Source of the DNA: AP-15 sp963701815 | GTDB taxonomy: Bacteria; Pseudomonadota; Alphaproteobacteria; ATCC43930; CGMCC-115725 | Reading direction: 5' to 3' | DNA: 64,000 nt | NCBI GenBank assembly: GCA_963701815.1 | Contig: CAVPBN010000006.1 | Coordinates: 186,001-250,000, forward strand | Shown here: positions 28,856-39,481 of the stretch, one piece after another | Layout: each line of letters begins with the position of its first letter | Position numbering within the stretch: the first letter of the stretch is position 1 | Notes under the pieces: generated by a model | Seen by the model: only the letters and a program-made list of their open reading frames with translations | Databases searched by the model: none | Told to the model about the DNA's origin: nothing | Position numbers and translations under genes: made by a program

Positions 28856-30424
28856 TTACAAAGACAAAACGGTTTGGTGTCCGGAATAGAGGACACGCCA
28901 GCCGCGGCCCAAGAGCCACGGCACCAGCAGCGCTCCCTTGCCGTGGAAGGCGCCGCCGCGATAGACGGTGTCGTCGCAGACGACGAGCGATCGGCTCCGC
29001 AGGCGCGGATACGCGGCTTGGATTTCTGCAAGCCCATGCTCCGCGCAGCGGGCCTGCTCGGTGTCCAGGCTGTCCAGGTACAATAGGTCGATCGGCCGAT
29101 CGCAGGCGCCGAGCCAACCGACGGAATCGGCGTTGCACACCTCGACCGTATTCCCGAAGCAACGGGTCCATTGCCGGGCGAAGGCGCAATGATTGACGTC
29201 GTTGTCGATGGAGGTCAGATGACCGCCGCGCGGCTCGAGATAGGCGCCGAGCAAATAGGTGCTGAAACCTGCCCCGGCGAAATCGTCCTCGGCGCGGATG
29301 CAGCCGGTTTCCACGACCTGGGGATGCGGAAAGCGCTGGTTCATCTGCTGCAGCGCCAGATCAAAGCTCCGGTGCCGGTCGACATAGCCGCCGAGGGCGC
29401 TGTCTCCGCCGCGCAGGCGCTCGCGCACGAACCATTGCAGCTGGACGTCGGCGGCAAGCTCGGAACGGTCGAAATACCGCGGCGGCGACAGCATCCAGGA
29501 CGCCATCAGGGCGATCTGGTCGATCGCCGGCTCACCCTCGCCCGCGGCGATCGACCGGAATGGGATGCGGGTGCGGGCGTACCATGACGGCCGGTCCCGA
29601 GACATCACGAAATTGAGTTGGCGCGACCGCGGCAGCGACCACGTCACCGGCGAGCCGCCATGCGCCCAGACGCCGATAGCCGGAATATCCAGCAGCCGGG
29701 CCGCATGCAGGGGCCCGCTGTCGACGCCGATCAGGAGGTCCGACTGCGACATCAGGGCGAGCATCGTTGCGGTATCGATGCGCTCCCAATCATCCGTCAG
29801 ATGTCGCGCGCGGCCATGGGCAATGCGCGGCACTCGGTTGTCCCAGTCGAGCAGAACGATCGTTCCGTCGGTCCGATCGAGCAGTCTCTGATAAAGCCGC
29901 CGGCAATATCCGGGTTCCAGATTCTTGCGATCGGCGCCGGTGTTTCCGTGCGAATGCACCAGCACAATCGGGCGCGCCAGACCGCGCAGCCAGCGCCCGG
30001 CGGCCCGGCAGGCTTCGGCCGGCAGGTGCGGCAAAATGTTTATCGTTTCCGCGCAATACTCGTCCCAGAGCTCCCGCGGGCTGCCGATATCCGGCATCGG
30101 CGCAACCGAGAGATTGCGGCCCGGCTTCGACCAGCGCCAAAGCGTGTCCCAGTCGGCATCCTGACCCGGAACCAGGCCCTCGTACCACGGAACATGCTGC
30201 GCCCCCGCGGCATCGCTCGACACCTCGACACCGCTGCCGGCGAAGACAATGTGCTTGTCGGGCGTGCACACGACGGTAATGCGATAGCCGCGCCGCACAT
30301 AGAGCGGCAATTGGTGCGCGAAATGCGCGCAATCGCCGAGGCCGTGCGTGAAATGGAGCCTGAGCGCCGTCCGCCGGGGGATCGCGGCAATCGGCTCTCG
30401 GGTTGCGGTGCCGAGCGCGTCCAT
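28856..30424 (-). CDS. GT9-like glycosyltransferase fused to a class I methyltransferase-like domain
   Basis: A 522-aa two-domain protein. Residues ~20-300 resemble glycosyltransferase family 9 (ADP-heptose transferases): LHFTHGLGDCAHFAHQLPLY at the N-terminus, VLVHSHGNTGADRKNLEP in the middle, and LLIGVDSGPLHAARLLDIPA, the GT9 sugar-nucleotide-binding signature, near residue 225. Residues ~340-520 resemble a Rossmann methyltransferase: VVETGCIRAEDDFAGAGFST (motif I), HLTSIDNDVNHCAFARQW (motif II), DLLYLDSLDT (metal/Asp) and SLVVCDDTVY. It follows the GT9 gene at 30430 by 5 bp and shares the strand of the injection-system operon, so it may modify its products or a surface glycan. Function inferred. 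Confidence 0.72.
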   Translation of the reverse strand: MDALGTATREPIAAIPRRTALRLHFTHGLGDCAHFAHQLPLYVRRGYRITVVCTPDKHIVFAGSGVEVSSDAAGAQHVPWYEGLVPGQDADWDTLWRWSKPGRNLSVAPMPDIGSPRELWDEYCAETINILPHLPAEACRAAGRWLRGLARPIVLVHSHGNTGADRKNLEPGYCRRLYQRLLDRTDGTIVLLDWDNRVPRIAHGRARHLTDDWERIDTATMLALMSQSDLLIGVDSGPLHAARLLDIPAIGVWAHGGSPVTWSLPRSRQLNFVMSRDRPSWYARTRIPFRSIAAGEGEPAIDQIALMASWMLSPPRYFDRSELAADVQLQWFVRERLRGGDSALGGYVDRHRSFDLALQQMNQRFPHPQVVETGCIRAEDDFAGAGFSTYLLGAYLEPRGGHLTSIDNDVNHCAFARQWTRCFGNTVEVCNADSVGWLGACDRPIDLLYLDSLDTEQARCAEHGLAEIQAAYPRLRSRSLVVCDDTVYRGGAFHGKGALLVPWLLGRGWRVLYSGHQTVLSL

Positions 30425-30429
30425 GGCGC

Positions 30430-31434
30430 CTACGCAGCCGCTGCCGCGCGCTGCTTGACCGCGTCAAGCTCGCTCGGCGTCAGGTAGGCGATCGCGCCGC
30501 CCTCGAAGTACAGCTCGATCGCGCGGATCACGTCCTCGGCGGTGACGAGGTGCATGCAGCGCGGCAATGCGCCCACGACATCGACGCAGAGATTGTCGGC
30601 GCCGTCCTTTGGATCGCGGTCGCCGAGCGGCCGTACCCGCGACTTCCAGCACCCGCCGTCGTCGCAGCAAAAGAGCGCGCCGGCTCGATGCAGGAACTGA
30701 TGATGGGGATAAGCTTCCCAATGCGGGGGCTCGCGTCCGCCGGCGACGACGACGCAGGGCCGGTTCTTGGGCATTCCCGCCGGGACCTCGACCGCCGCGG
30801 CGAGGTGCATCAGCAGCGTCACCGGGCACAGCACGCCCTGGGCGTGATGGACCAGCCGGACCAATTGCCGCAAATCGGTCTTGCCGCGCAGATCGACCAC
30901 CTCGCGCAGCGGCGGATGCTCGTGCCCGGCCTCGCCGACCTGGACAAAGGCGATGCGGTCGGCAAAATAATCGACGACGCGCTGGTAGCGCCGCCAATCC
31001 CACCATTTGACCGTGAAGTCGCGCTTGCCGCCGGCGACGACGATCCAGAACGGCACGCGCTTCCGGGTGATCTCTTCGATCTGTGAGATCCAGGACTTCT
31101 CCTGCGCCGAGAGGTGAATGTCGCCGCGAAACAGCGTCGGCTTTATCGCCAATCCGAGCCTCTCGTTCAAATATTCGATAAAGCCGTGCAGAAAGTGATA
31201 GGGCGCGTGGTTGCTGCGGTGGATCAGCGGGTAATGGCAGTCGATGAGCTCGACCTCCGGGTCCTGCTCGCGCAACGCCGTGACGTGCGGATTGTTCTCC
31301 CACAGCGCCGGGCAAGGTGTGCGCACATCGGTCAGGAACCGGCCCGGATAGGCCATATGCAAATCGCGCACGGCGGCCGTCAGCATGACGATGTCGCCGG
31401 GCGACTGGAAATTGCGCAGGATCAGTTTTCTCAA
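30430..31434 (-). CDS. Glycosyltransferase family 9-like protein
   Basis: A 334-aa GT9-type protein: KLILRNFQSPGDIVMLTAAV at the N-terminus (the usual LPS heptosyltransferase opening with GD), FWIVVAGGKRDFTVKWWDWR before the second Rossmann domain, VDLRGKTDLRQLVRLVHHAQ (GT9 motif) and LCPVTLLMHLAAAVEVP, where the DSG-x-H segment is replaced by VTLLMH. A Cys-rich stretch, ALFCCDDGGCWKSR, and CMHLVTAEDVIRAIELYF close it. Proteins of this look are known as cytosolic transferases acting on surface or protein-linked sugars. It begins 127 bp after the stop of the DUF6519 gene and is followed by the fused GT9 gene. Confidence 0.75.
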   Translation of the reverse strand: MRKLILRNFQSPGDIVMLTAAVRDLHMAYPGRFLTDVRTPCPALWENNPHVTALREQDPEVELIDCHYPLIHRSNHAPYHFLHGFIEYLNERLGLAIKPTLFRGDIHLSAQEKSWISQIEEITRKRVPFWIVVAGGKRDFTVKWWDWRRYQRVVDYFADRIAFVQVGEAGHEHPPLREVVDLRGKTDLRQLVRLVHHAQGVLCPVTLLMHLAAAVEVPAGMPKNRPCVVVAGGREPPHWEAYPHHQFLHRAGALFCCDDGGCWKSRVRPLGDRDPKDGADNLCVDVVGALPRCMHLVTAEDVIRAIELYFEGGAIAYLTPSELDAVKQRAAAAA

Positions 31435-31560
31435 GACTCACCCACTTCGACCAGCCGTAAAAGCCCAAAGAGCGTCACCGCGTCGGCATGCTCGTAGGCG
31501 ACGCGCCCCGCCCACAGTCTGCCGTCCGACGATCGCTTGCCGGATCGTGCGCATGCAGGC

Positions 31561-34500
31561 CTACGTTTGCGTATTGCCGAGCTGCATGCATGACGGCGCG
31601 TTGATTGGAACTCTGATGGCCTCGAGGACGTTGTCGGCGACGAGCCAGAGCGGGCCTGGCCGGATCGCCGATAGATAGGCCTGGCTGCCGGGAGCGGCGA
31701 TTGTATTGTAACTGCCGGGCGCCGTAACTTCGACGACCCGGATGCCGGTCTGGAACCGGGTCAAATAATTGTGCCGCACAATCATCTTGCGGCCGAGATA
31801 TCCGAATACCCGGATGCCCTCGGTCAGGTTTTCGACGCCGCTGGGGGCGGTCAGCGTGGCGCGGTTGTTCTCGATCTGCAGCGATCCGACATTGCCCACA
31901 TATATCGCGTACCGGCCGGCCGCTTTGGCGAGGACCGAATCGAGGACGATGCCGATGCGGTTGTCGCGGATCGCGACAGTGCCGGCGCTGTCCGCAGGCA
32001 GCGCCGGGGCCGCCTCGCGGTGGCTGACCCCGACCACGACGCCTTGGAGGAATCCGTCGATGACGTTGTTCTCGATCGAGAGCGCGGTGACCGCGCGGCC
32101 GCCCACGACGATGGCGGCGCGGGCGATCGTCGATTGGGTGCGCGCAAAAAAGCGGACGAGGTCGCGAAAACCCGAGAACTGCTGCTGGGCCGAGGGGTCC
32201 GACAGCAGCGTCGTCGCAGACTGTTTCACGTAGTTGAGGAGATCGGCGCCCGAGGCGAATTCCCTGGGCCCGGTCGTGTCGAGATAGGTCTGCCACACGG
32301 TCCTGAGCTGCTGCGGGGTGTTGAAGGCGACCGAGACCGATCCGATACGCACGGTGGCATTGGCGGTGTGGACGGCGGTGCGCGCGGCGGCCGGACGCGG
32401 CGATGGTCGCCGCCCGGCTGTCGAGGACGAGGTCGAACTGCCGGAGGACGAGGCGGAAGGCGTCGGCCCCGAACCGGCGACAAGAATGCGCTCGACCAGC
32501 CGTCGATATGCCGGGTTCGCGATCGCGACGCCGAAAGCGGTCGGGGGCGCGGCAGTGCGGTTGAGAATATTGCCTTCGACGATGGCCGAAGCAACGTGCA
32601 CGAGCAGCATGCCGTACTGCATCTCGCCGACCGTGAAACGCGAACCGCTGACGCGGACCGCGCCGACGCCGGTGGCGGCATTGGCGGCGCTGACGGTATT
32701 GCGGATCGTCAGGCAGGCCGCACCCGACAATAATGCCGAAGCGCAAGTCAGATCGACCGTATCGACGGTGACCGCGGCGCAGTCGTCAAACTCGAAGCAG
32801 CCGCCGATATGTTGGGTAACCGCATCGACCGGGTTGTCGACGCGCGTCGCAGCCGCCGACAGATCGCGCACGACGACGCTGGCGCAGTTCTTGAAGCGCA
32901 GGACGGTCTCCAGTCCTTGCGCGACGAGCTTCGTACCCCATCCGGCGCCGGTGACCTTGACGTTTCCGGGGGTGTCGACGACGACCGGCTGCGTCGCGGC
33001 GAATTCGCCGGCGGCAAAGCAGATCTCCGCGTCGACGGGCTGATTTCCGGGGAACAGAGCGGCGAGTTGGGCAGCCCAGTTCGCATTGGGCAGCAGCGTC
33101 AGCGTGCAGGGCGACGCCTGGGCCTCGACCGCGGTCAACGGCGGAAAGAACAGGCGGCAGTCGGTGACGGCGACGGAACCCCGAGGCGGCTGAAAGTTGA
33201 CGCCGTCGAAGGCGACGATCGCCAGTTTGCAATAATGGTGCACGATCCCGTTCGGCGGCTGCGGCAGATAATTGCCGCCCGCATCTTGGGGCCACTCGAT
33301 CGTGCCCACGGTCTGTTGTGTCGTCGCGGTGCGCGCCGGAATTAGCCAGTAGTCGCCGACTGCATATTGTCCGTTCGAGAACTGCGCCTGAATCCCGTTT
33401 TCGAGGTCGATCGGCGCGCCGTCCTGAATGACGATGCCGCCGCCGCTCGCGTTCTGCGACTGGTCCCATCGGCGCAGTTTGGGATGGCGAGTGAGATCGA
33501 TCGGCCGATTCGGGGCGGTCGACAGGGTGATCGTCATCTGACCGGTGTCGCTTGTGTCGACCTGCAGGAGTTCTCCGGCTCCATGCAGGAATTCGGATCG
33601 ATCGTCGATCAGTTCGACCCAATCGTTGTGCTTTACCCCGAGCGATGCGTCGCGGCCGGTGGTGGAGACGTAGAGGGTCTGCCCGGTGACCGTTCCGGTC
33701 GCCGATTGCCCAGGCGCCGGCACGATCCCGAACACGATCGAAGCGTTCTCGCGCGACCATTTGAATGTGGCTGCGCCATAACCGCCCGCATTATGGATCT
33801 CGACCCGGTAGAGCTGGTTCTCGAGGCTGCGATACCCGCTCTGGGGCGGCAAGGCGCAGGGGACCGGGTCCGCGGACGGCGCCCCCAGCCGGGCCGTGAG
33901 CAGCCCCTGGTTGAGGTTTTGAGGCCAAGGCGGCAGGATCTGCGAGCACGCCGGGTTCTCGCCGAATTCGTTGCCGTCGATCTGACCCAGCCGGACTTGC
34001 CAGGCGATCTGAGTGCGCAGACAGGTGTCGGGCCCGCCCAGGGCGATCTCCTGGATCGCCGGATCGTCGATGGGCGTTACGACGCGCTCCCACACATCGA
34101 GATAGGCGGCATAAACGCCGGCGCCCGAGAGTCCGGCTGCGGTCAAATCGCCTCTATCGAGCGGCAGGAAGGGTTGTGTCAGGAGCGTCGTGTCCTGATC
34201 GTTGACGACCAGGACGCCGTCGACATAGATGCGGCCATGGGCGATCGTCAGATCGTTCCCGGTCGCGGCGGAAGAGCTGCCCGAACTGCTGCTCGACCGC
34301 TGACCGAGCTGCTGCTCGAACCGACGCCGGAACTGCTGCTCGAACTGCCCGAGCTGCTGCCGATACCGATCGCGAACCCGCCGGAATAACCGGAAGACAG
34401 CGAGGCCTCGGGAACGCCGGCGGGGCCGATCACGTCGGAAATCGTTGTTTCCGACGTCGCCAGATCAATCGACACCTGTTCGTTGTCGTCCGCATCGAGG

Positions 34501-34580
34501 ACGACCCGGCCCTGCTGGTGCATGACGCGCCGGTAGTGCTTTTTCGGGTCGAAGGTGTCGCGGCTGCGATCGGCCTTCAC
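31561..34580 (-). pseudogene. DUF6519 / parallel beta-helix protein of the injection system, one frameshift
   Basis: Begins at GTG 34580 with the DUF6519 opening: SRDTFDPKKHYRRVMHQQGR, VVLDADDNEQ. The first frame ends in a Ser-rich tract. After a one-base deficit near 34,295 (GAACC expected, GACC seen) it continues: LTIAHGRIYVDGVLVVND, GVYAAYLDVWERVVTPIDDP, NQLYRVEIHNAGGYGAATFK and WSRENASIVFGIVP. From about residue 400 it becomes a repetitive right-handed beta-helix (VKVTGAGWGTKLV, VVRDLSAAATRVDN, AIVEGNILNRTAAP, SIENNVIDGFLQG, AIRDNRIGIVLDS), interrupted by a second Ser-rich tract (32,416-32,460). ~1006 aa if restored. DUF6519 proteins accompany eCIS loci; by shape it may be a surface or fibre-like component. 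Possible indel error. Confidence 0.83.
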
Positions 34581-34606
34581 GGGCGCTCTCCCTCCAATTC
34601 GCAGGC

Positions 34607-36755
34607 TCAAGTTGCGTGGATGACCCCCGCCTCGAGCCCGATGCGCAGATATTCGCTCAATCGATTGTTGAGGTTCGATTGGCGGCGCCCGTTGTAGAGG
34701 GCGCGAAAGATCCCCATCTCGTCGCCGCTTTCGGCGCCGGCGGCGATCTCCGCCGGCCCCCAATCGGCCAATTGCAGATAGCCCGCCGCCCCCGGCGTCC
34801 GGCTGACGAATGCCGGCGCGACTGCTGCCGCCGCAGCGTCTTGGATCGCCTGTTGCGCGGCGCTGCTCAACACCGCCTCGCCTTTCGCAGCGGCGGCGAT
34901 CGCGGCATCGATCACCAGGTCCGGCTGGCAGCGAAAGCGCCGCGGGGTCGTCGATCCGACCGGGACATAGCTGTAGCGGACGCATCCGGCCTGAGTGCGC
35001 TCAAAGCGCGCGATCCCGGTCACGAGGCTGTCTTCGATCAAGTTGGTTTCGCGGGCGACGATCCGGCCGATGACCGTACAGGCCGAGAGATCGACTTCGC
35101 CGCACTGGCCGGCGCCGTCCGCGCCGGCGATCGCCGCCGAGCCGTCGTCCCCGGCGTCGATCGCGCTGTCGGCGGCGTCGATCGCGACCTGCTCGTCGAC
35201 GTTGAGCGCGGCGCACAGCGACCCGCTGATGGTCAGCGTGCCGCCGCCGTCGTAAGACCACAACAGCGGCCCGCGCAGCGTGCAATGTTCGAGGACCAGC
35301 GTGAAATCACTGCCGACGCCGGCAGCGGGGGCGGATGAAAGGGCGGCGCCGCTGCTGCTGCTTGCTGCGCTGCTGGTCGAGGACGCACTCGACGAACTGC
35401 TCGCTGGGGCATTGCGGACGAGGATGCCGTCGCGGATTCCGATGCCGCGCAGCGTGACGCTGCCGCCCGGGACCGCATCGATAGCAACTTTGCCGAGCAC
35501 GATCGGCCGGACAAAATCGGCGGCCCGCACCACCAGCCCGCCGGCCGGCGCGAGGGCGAGATCTCCGAGGCGCGTTCCGCTGTCGCCGATCTCGAATACG
35601 CCATCCCGCCAAACCGCCGGATCGGCCGCCGCAAAAGAGGCGACGTCGGTCGCGGCGCCCTCGCCGGGGTCGAGGGGGCGCTGGTATGTCCCGCCGCCGA
35701 AGGGTCCGCTGAATGCGTAGCAGTAGGCGACGCGCACCGGGTCGGGAGGGGGCCCGTCGAACATCAATCGCCCGAGTTCCGGATCGACCGCCACGCGGAT
35801 GCCGGCCCCGGTCGGCGCAGTCCAGTCTTTCAGGTCGCAGGCGCAGATCGACGTATTGGCGACGGCCGTCCCGTCCGTCTCATATACGGCGAGAACCGGC
35901 GGCACACCGAAGAATTGCACGCTGTAGGCGTCGATCGTGTGGGCGGCGAGGGCGCGCAGCGCCTCCAGTTCGAGATAGAGCGCAAAGCGCCGCAGCGCGA
36001 ACGGCACGCCGGCGCGCTGGGTCAGCAGAAAGCGCGCCGATGCGGGCTGCGGCGGGTTGATCAACGGCACGTCGCCGCCGAACGGATCGAAGGTGTAGCG
36101 GTTCGGGCCGACCTGCGCGGCGGTACTCATCGCCGCCGGGGCCGTCGGGGCGGCGGGCGTGAGCAGGGTCGCGCCGCCGAACGCCATCAGCCGCCACACG
36201 AACATCGCCGATATTGGGAATGTTGCAGCGGCCGCGCCCGCTGGCGATGCTGCGGATGTCGGCGGTCCGCGGCATGGTGTCGAACGCGCTGTTGAAATCG
36301 GCTGCCGCCTGCCAGCCATGCACATCGACCACGGCGTTGCCGATGCGCAGATGGTTGCGCACGTATTGCGAGACGGCGAGGCGCTGAAAGAACTCGACCG
36401 CGACTGCCGGCCAGCCGGTGACGTCCTGCGCCAGCTGGTCGAGGATGGTCAGCGTCCCCTTCCGGCGGCGAAAGCCGATCGTGTCGGCGACCTCCAGCCG
36501 AGTCGTTGCGTCGTTCGGCGGGATCGGTCGAATTGAGCGGTAGCCGACAAGATCGCCGATATAGGGAATCACCCAGGGGGCGCAGGTCTGAATGAACAGA
36601 TCGTCGTAAAGCTGAGCGAGATCATCGTCGATGATCGCAGCCTGACCGGCGATGACGCCGATCAGATCTCTCAGCGCACCGCCTGCTTGGCGGTCCGCGA
36701 TGCGCACCGTCGCCGGGAGCAGGGCGTAGACCGCATCGGCGTCGAGCGCGGTCAT
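34607..36755 (-). pseudogene. Tail-protein-I-like baseplate periphery protein, one frameshift
   Basis: Starts at ATG 36755, overlapping the previous stop (ATGA). N-terminal part resembles phage tail protein I/gpI-like proteins: YALLPATVRIADRQAGGALR, IDDDLAQLYDDLFIQTCAPW, VIPYIGDLVGYRSIRP, RRRKGTLTILDQLAQDVTGW. At about 36,205-36,210 one extra base changes frame; without it the text reads NIG-MFVWRLMAF. The second part (to 34607) is mostly beta-rich with EDSLVTGIARFERTQAGCVR and RFRCQPDLVI, a Ser-rich tract at 35,350-35,405, and an ending EMGIFRALYNGRRQSNLNNR, SEYLRIGLEAG. 715 aa if restored. Expected at the baseplate rim, linking fibres. Confidence 0.8.
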
Positions 36756-39481
36756 GCGTGCACCACCCCCGGCAGCAAGCCCGGTTCGAGGGTCAGCAGC
36801 TGCGCCCCGACGAGGACGCCGCCTACCAGGACCGGAGGATCGGCGATCAGCGGCGCCGGCGGCAGCGTCGGTCCGGCGGAGAGATCGGCGGCGGATGCGT
36901 CGGACAGCCTGAAGGTGTCTATCGTCGCTGCGATCACCCCTGGGACCGCCTGCAGCACGGCAAAAATCTCGCTCGGGAAGACAGGCTTCATGAAGTTGCG
37001 CGCATCGAAGCCGAACGCGGCGCCAAGGGCATCCTTGGCCGCCGCCACGACCGCGTCGGCGTCGAGCGACGGATCGGCCGTCAGCGTCGCGCCGAGCGTA
37101 AAGGTGCGCGGCACGTAGCTGCACAGCACGATTGGAAAGGTCCCGTCGGAGGCCGCCAGCATCGCGTCGATCAGATTGCGGTATTGGGCCGAGGTCGGGT
37201 CGACCGCCGCTCCGCCGGCTGCGGCTACGGTCACGCACGCGACGTGCCGGCGGCCGTCCCAGGCCCACACGGCTTCCGCCTTTGCGATCGAGGCGCTGGC
37301 GCGCGCGAAATCGCCGACATCTTCGAGTGCGACGATGCGATCGAGCGCACGCGTCGTGGTCGGCACGTTGCGGCGCGCCGCGTCGATCGTCTCCGGATCG
37401 CCGCCGCCCGAGGCAGCGACGGGGTTGATCACGCTCTGCACGCCGAGCGGACGGGTCAGCAAGGTCGTGATCTGGCCGGCGCCGACATTGCCGGCGCTCC
37501 CGATACCCTGCCGATAGGTCGCGGTGATGTTGTTCTGCCCGCTCGGCAGCCGGGCCCCATTCTCGGCGCCGTCGCCAAACTGGACGATCGTGTTGCCCTG
37601 TTCGTCGATGGAGGTCGTGTAGACCGGCTGGGTCGGGCCCTCGCCTGCGAGCCACGGCGCCTCTTGCCATTCCACCCCATTGACCCGGACCTGCAAGGTC
37701 GAGGCGACGCCGCTCGGCGTCGCCGCGCTGACATAGGTCAGCGGCGGCTGCTTCAGCGCGAACTGCTGGTACCTTGCGGCGCCATTGCCGCTGCCCAGGA
37801 TCTCGCTTTTGGCTGCGCCGTGGGTGGCAGGCGCCACATTGGCGTTGATGGTGACGGAGGCGGGATCGTATTGGTGCGCGAGATCGAGATCGAGAAAGAT
37901 TTTGGTGTAGCCGTCGACCAGCGCCACCGCGACAATCGTGCGCACCTCGCTGACGCTTCGGGCCGACTGGTCGAGCGCCGCCCCAGTGACCACGACCTGC
38001 CGTCCCGGCAGCAGGCCGAGTTCGGCGGTGGCGAGCGTTATCGCCGCACCGGAAATCGGCCCGGGCACCGCTTCTTCCGCGACCGAATACTGGTCGGTCG
38101 AGCCGAGGATGGCGGTCGTTCGGATCGGCAGGCCGCCGAGGGCAGCGGTGTCGCCTTGCAATTCGAGCTGCGTCACCTTGGCGGACAGCATGAAGCCGGT
38201 GCGTGACAGTTCGCGGCTCGCGACGATCTTGAGGACGAGCGGCTGCGGCCGGGTCGGCGACTGCGCCACCACCCAGCCTCCGACGACTAGGGCGGGGTAC
38301 GCCTGGTCGAGCGACAACAAGGTCGGACCCTGCGCATCGTCCGAGCCGATCGTCGCCGGCGGCGTGTCCCAATTCGGAAGGACGTCGCCGATGTTCTTGT
38401 TGCCCAACACCGTGTAGTTGGGCAGCGTGTCGTAGAGTGGCGCGTTGTGGCCGAAGACGGCGGCGCGCACCCCGAGCTTGAACACCTGCACCGCCGGCAC
38501 AGCCGTCGGGGCCGCGTTGAAGGCATTGATGTTTTGTTCGAGTTGCAATAACGGCCATTGGAGTTTGGCGGCATTGGCGACCAGCCGCGTCTGATCGGGC
38601 CAGAGAAAACCCTTGACGGCGGCGGCGATCGCGGCATCGCCGAGCGGCCCCGACAGGGCCGGCGGCGAAGCCGTGGGATCCGCCGCCGGCACCGGGGCGG
38701 GATTGTTGCCCTCGAACGTGACGAGCGTTGTCTGCGTCGCATTGTCGAGCGCAACCGCGGCAATGCGGTTGACCCCGGCAGCGGGCGTCTGCCCGGCCAG
38801 GTTCACCACCACGAGCAACCAGTCGCCGACGCTGAGGCTGCCGATCAGGCCTTTGAGGCGCAGATGGCTCGTCGCGGCATTGACGGCGTCCGCGGCAAGC
38901 GGGCGGGCGATGCGCGGCGGCAGCGCGTTCCAGCCCCAGCGCGCCTCGATCGACGCCACCGTCTCGAAGGTCGCGGGTTGTTCGCCCGGATTGGGGACGT
39001 TTTGCACCTGCAATCCGGCGGCAATCGCGATGGTCGGCGGCACGAGCTGCGGTGCCGGCGTCTGTCCCGGGGACCCAGGCAGCGCCGGTGGCGGCGCCTG
39101 CACGGTGATGGCGAGCGGGACGCTCGCTGCCGCGCCCGGGGCCGGCTTGTAGCCGACCAGCTTGGCGAGTTCCCGCAGCGAAACAACGTCTGTGGCGGTG
39201 CGCAGGTAATGCTCGTTGGCGCCGCGTTCGGAATAAAATGTCAGGATATCGCAAACCACCGCGAACGAATCGAGCAGCGCAATCGTGAAATCGTCGTCGC
39301 TGCGCGACTTGAGGCGGACGAGCGAGGGCTGCGCCGACAGCGCGTCGAGCATCGAAGCCTTGAACTGTGCCCAGGTACCCGCACGGTACGCGATGCGGGA
39401 CAGGCCCGGACGATTGTCGACCGGCGCTGGAGTTTCGGGCGCGATGCCGTCGCAGCAGCCGCAGGTTTCGGTTCCGTTCAC
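36752..39481 (-). CDS. Putative baseplate assembly protein (gp6/J-like, Afp12 position)
   Basis: A 909-aa intact protein beginning at GTG 39481 within the previous stop (GTGA). It has the Cys-rich start GTETCGCCDG, then the conserved eCIS/phage baseplate block LSRIAYRAGTWAQFKASML, RSDDDFTIALLDSFAVVCDI, LTFYSERGANEHYLRTATDV and SLRELAKLVGYKPAPGAAAS. The J-like core follows in the second half: EQGNTIVQFGDGAENGARLP, ITATYRQGIGSAGNVGAGQI, SGGGDPETIDAARRNVPTTT and RALDRIVALEDVGDFARAS. This is the layout of TIGR02243-type baseplate assembly proteins, which form the wedge surrounding the hub. No Ser tract. Confidence 0.9.
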   Translation of the reverse strand: MNGTETCGCCDGIAPETPAPVDNRPGLSRIAYRAGTWAQFKASMLDALSAQPSLVRLKSRSDDDFTIALLDSFAVVCDILTFYSERGANEHYLRTATDVVSLRELAKLVGYKPAPGAAASVPLAITVQAPPPALPGSPGQTPAPQLVPPTIAIAAGLQVQNVPNPGEQPATFETVASIEARWGWNALPPRIARPLAADAVNAATSHLRLKGLIGSLSVGDWLLVVVNLAGQTPAAGVNRIAAVALDNATQTTLVTFEGNNPAPVPAADPTASPPALSGPLGDAAIAAAVKGFLWPDQTRLVANAAKLQWPLLQLEQNINAFNAAPTAVPAVQVFKLGVRAAVFGHNAPLYDTLPNYTVLGNKNIGDVLPNWDTPPATIGSDDAQGPTLLSLDQAYPALVVGGWVVAQSPTRPQPLVLKIVASRELSRTGFMLSAKVTQLELQGDTAALGGLPIRTTAILGSTDQYSVAEEAVPGPISGAAITLATAELGLLPGRQVVVTGAALDQSARSVSEVRTIVAVALVDGYTKIFLDLDLAHQYDPASVTINANVAPATHGAAKSEILGSGNGAARYQQFALKQPPLTYVSAATPSGVASTLQVRVNGVEWQEAPWLAGEGPTQPVYTTSIDEQGNTIVQFGDGAENGARLPSGQNNITATYRQGIGSAGNVGAGQITTLLTRPLGVQSVINPVAASGGGDPETIDAARRNVPTTTRALDRIVALEDVGDFARASASIAKAEAVWAWDGRRHVACVTVAAAGGAAVDPTSAQYRNLIDAMLAASDGTFPIVLCSYVPRTFTLGATLTADPSLDADAVVAAAKDALGAAFGFDARNFMKPVFPSEIFAVLQAVPGVIAATIDTFRLSDASAADLSAGPTLPPAPLIADPPVLVGGVLVGAQLLTLEPGLLPGVVHA

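Noticed and set aside
30464..31468. Second frame over the GT9 gene
   Set aside because: Shadow frame; GT9 blocks read only in the 30430-31434 frame.
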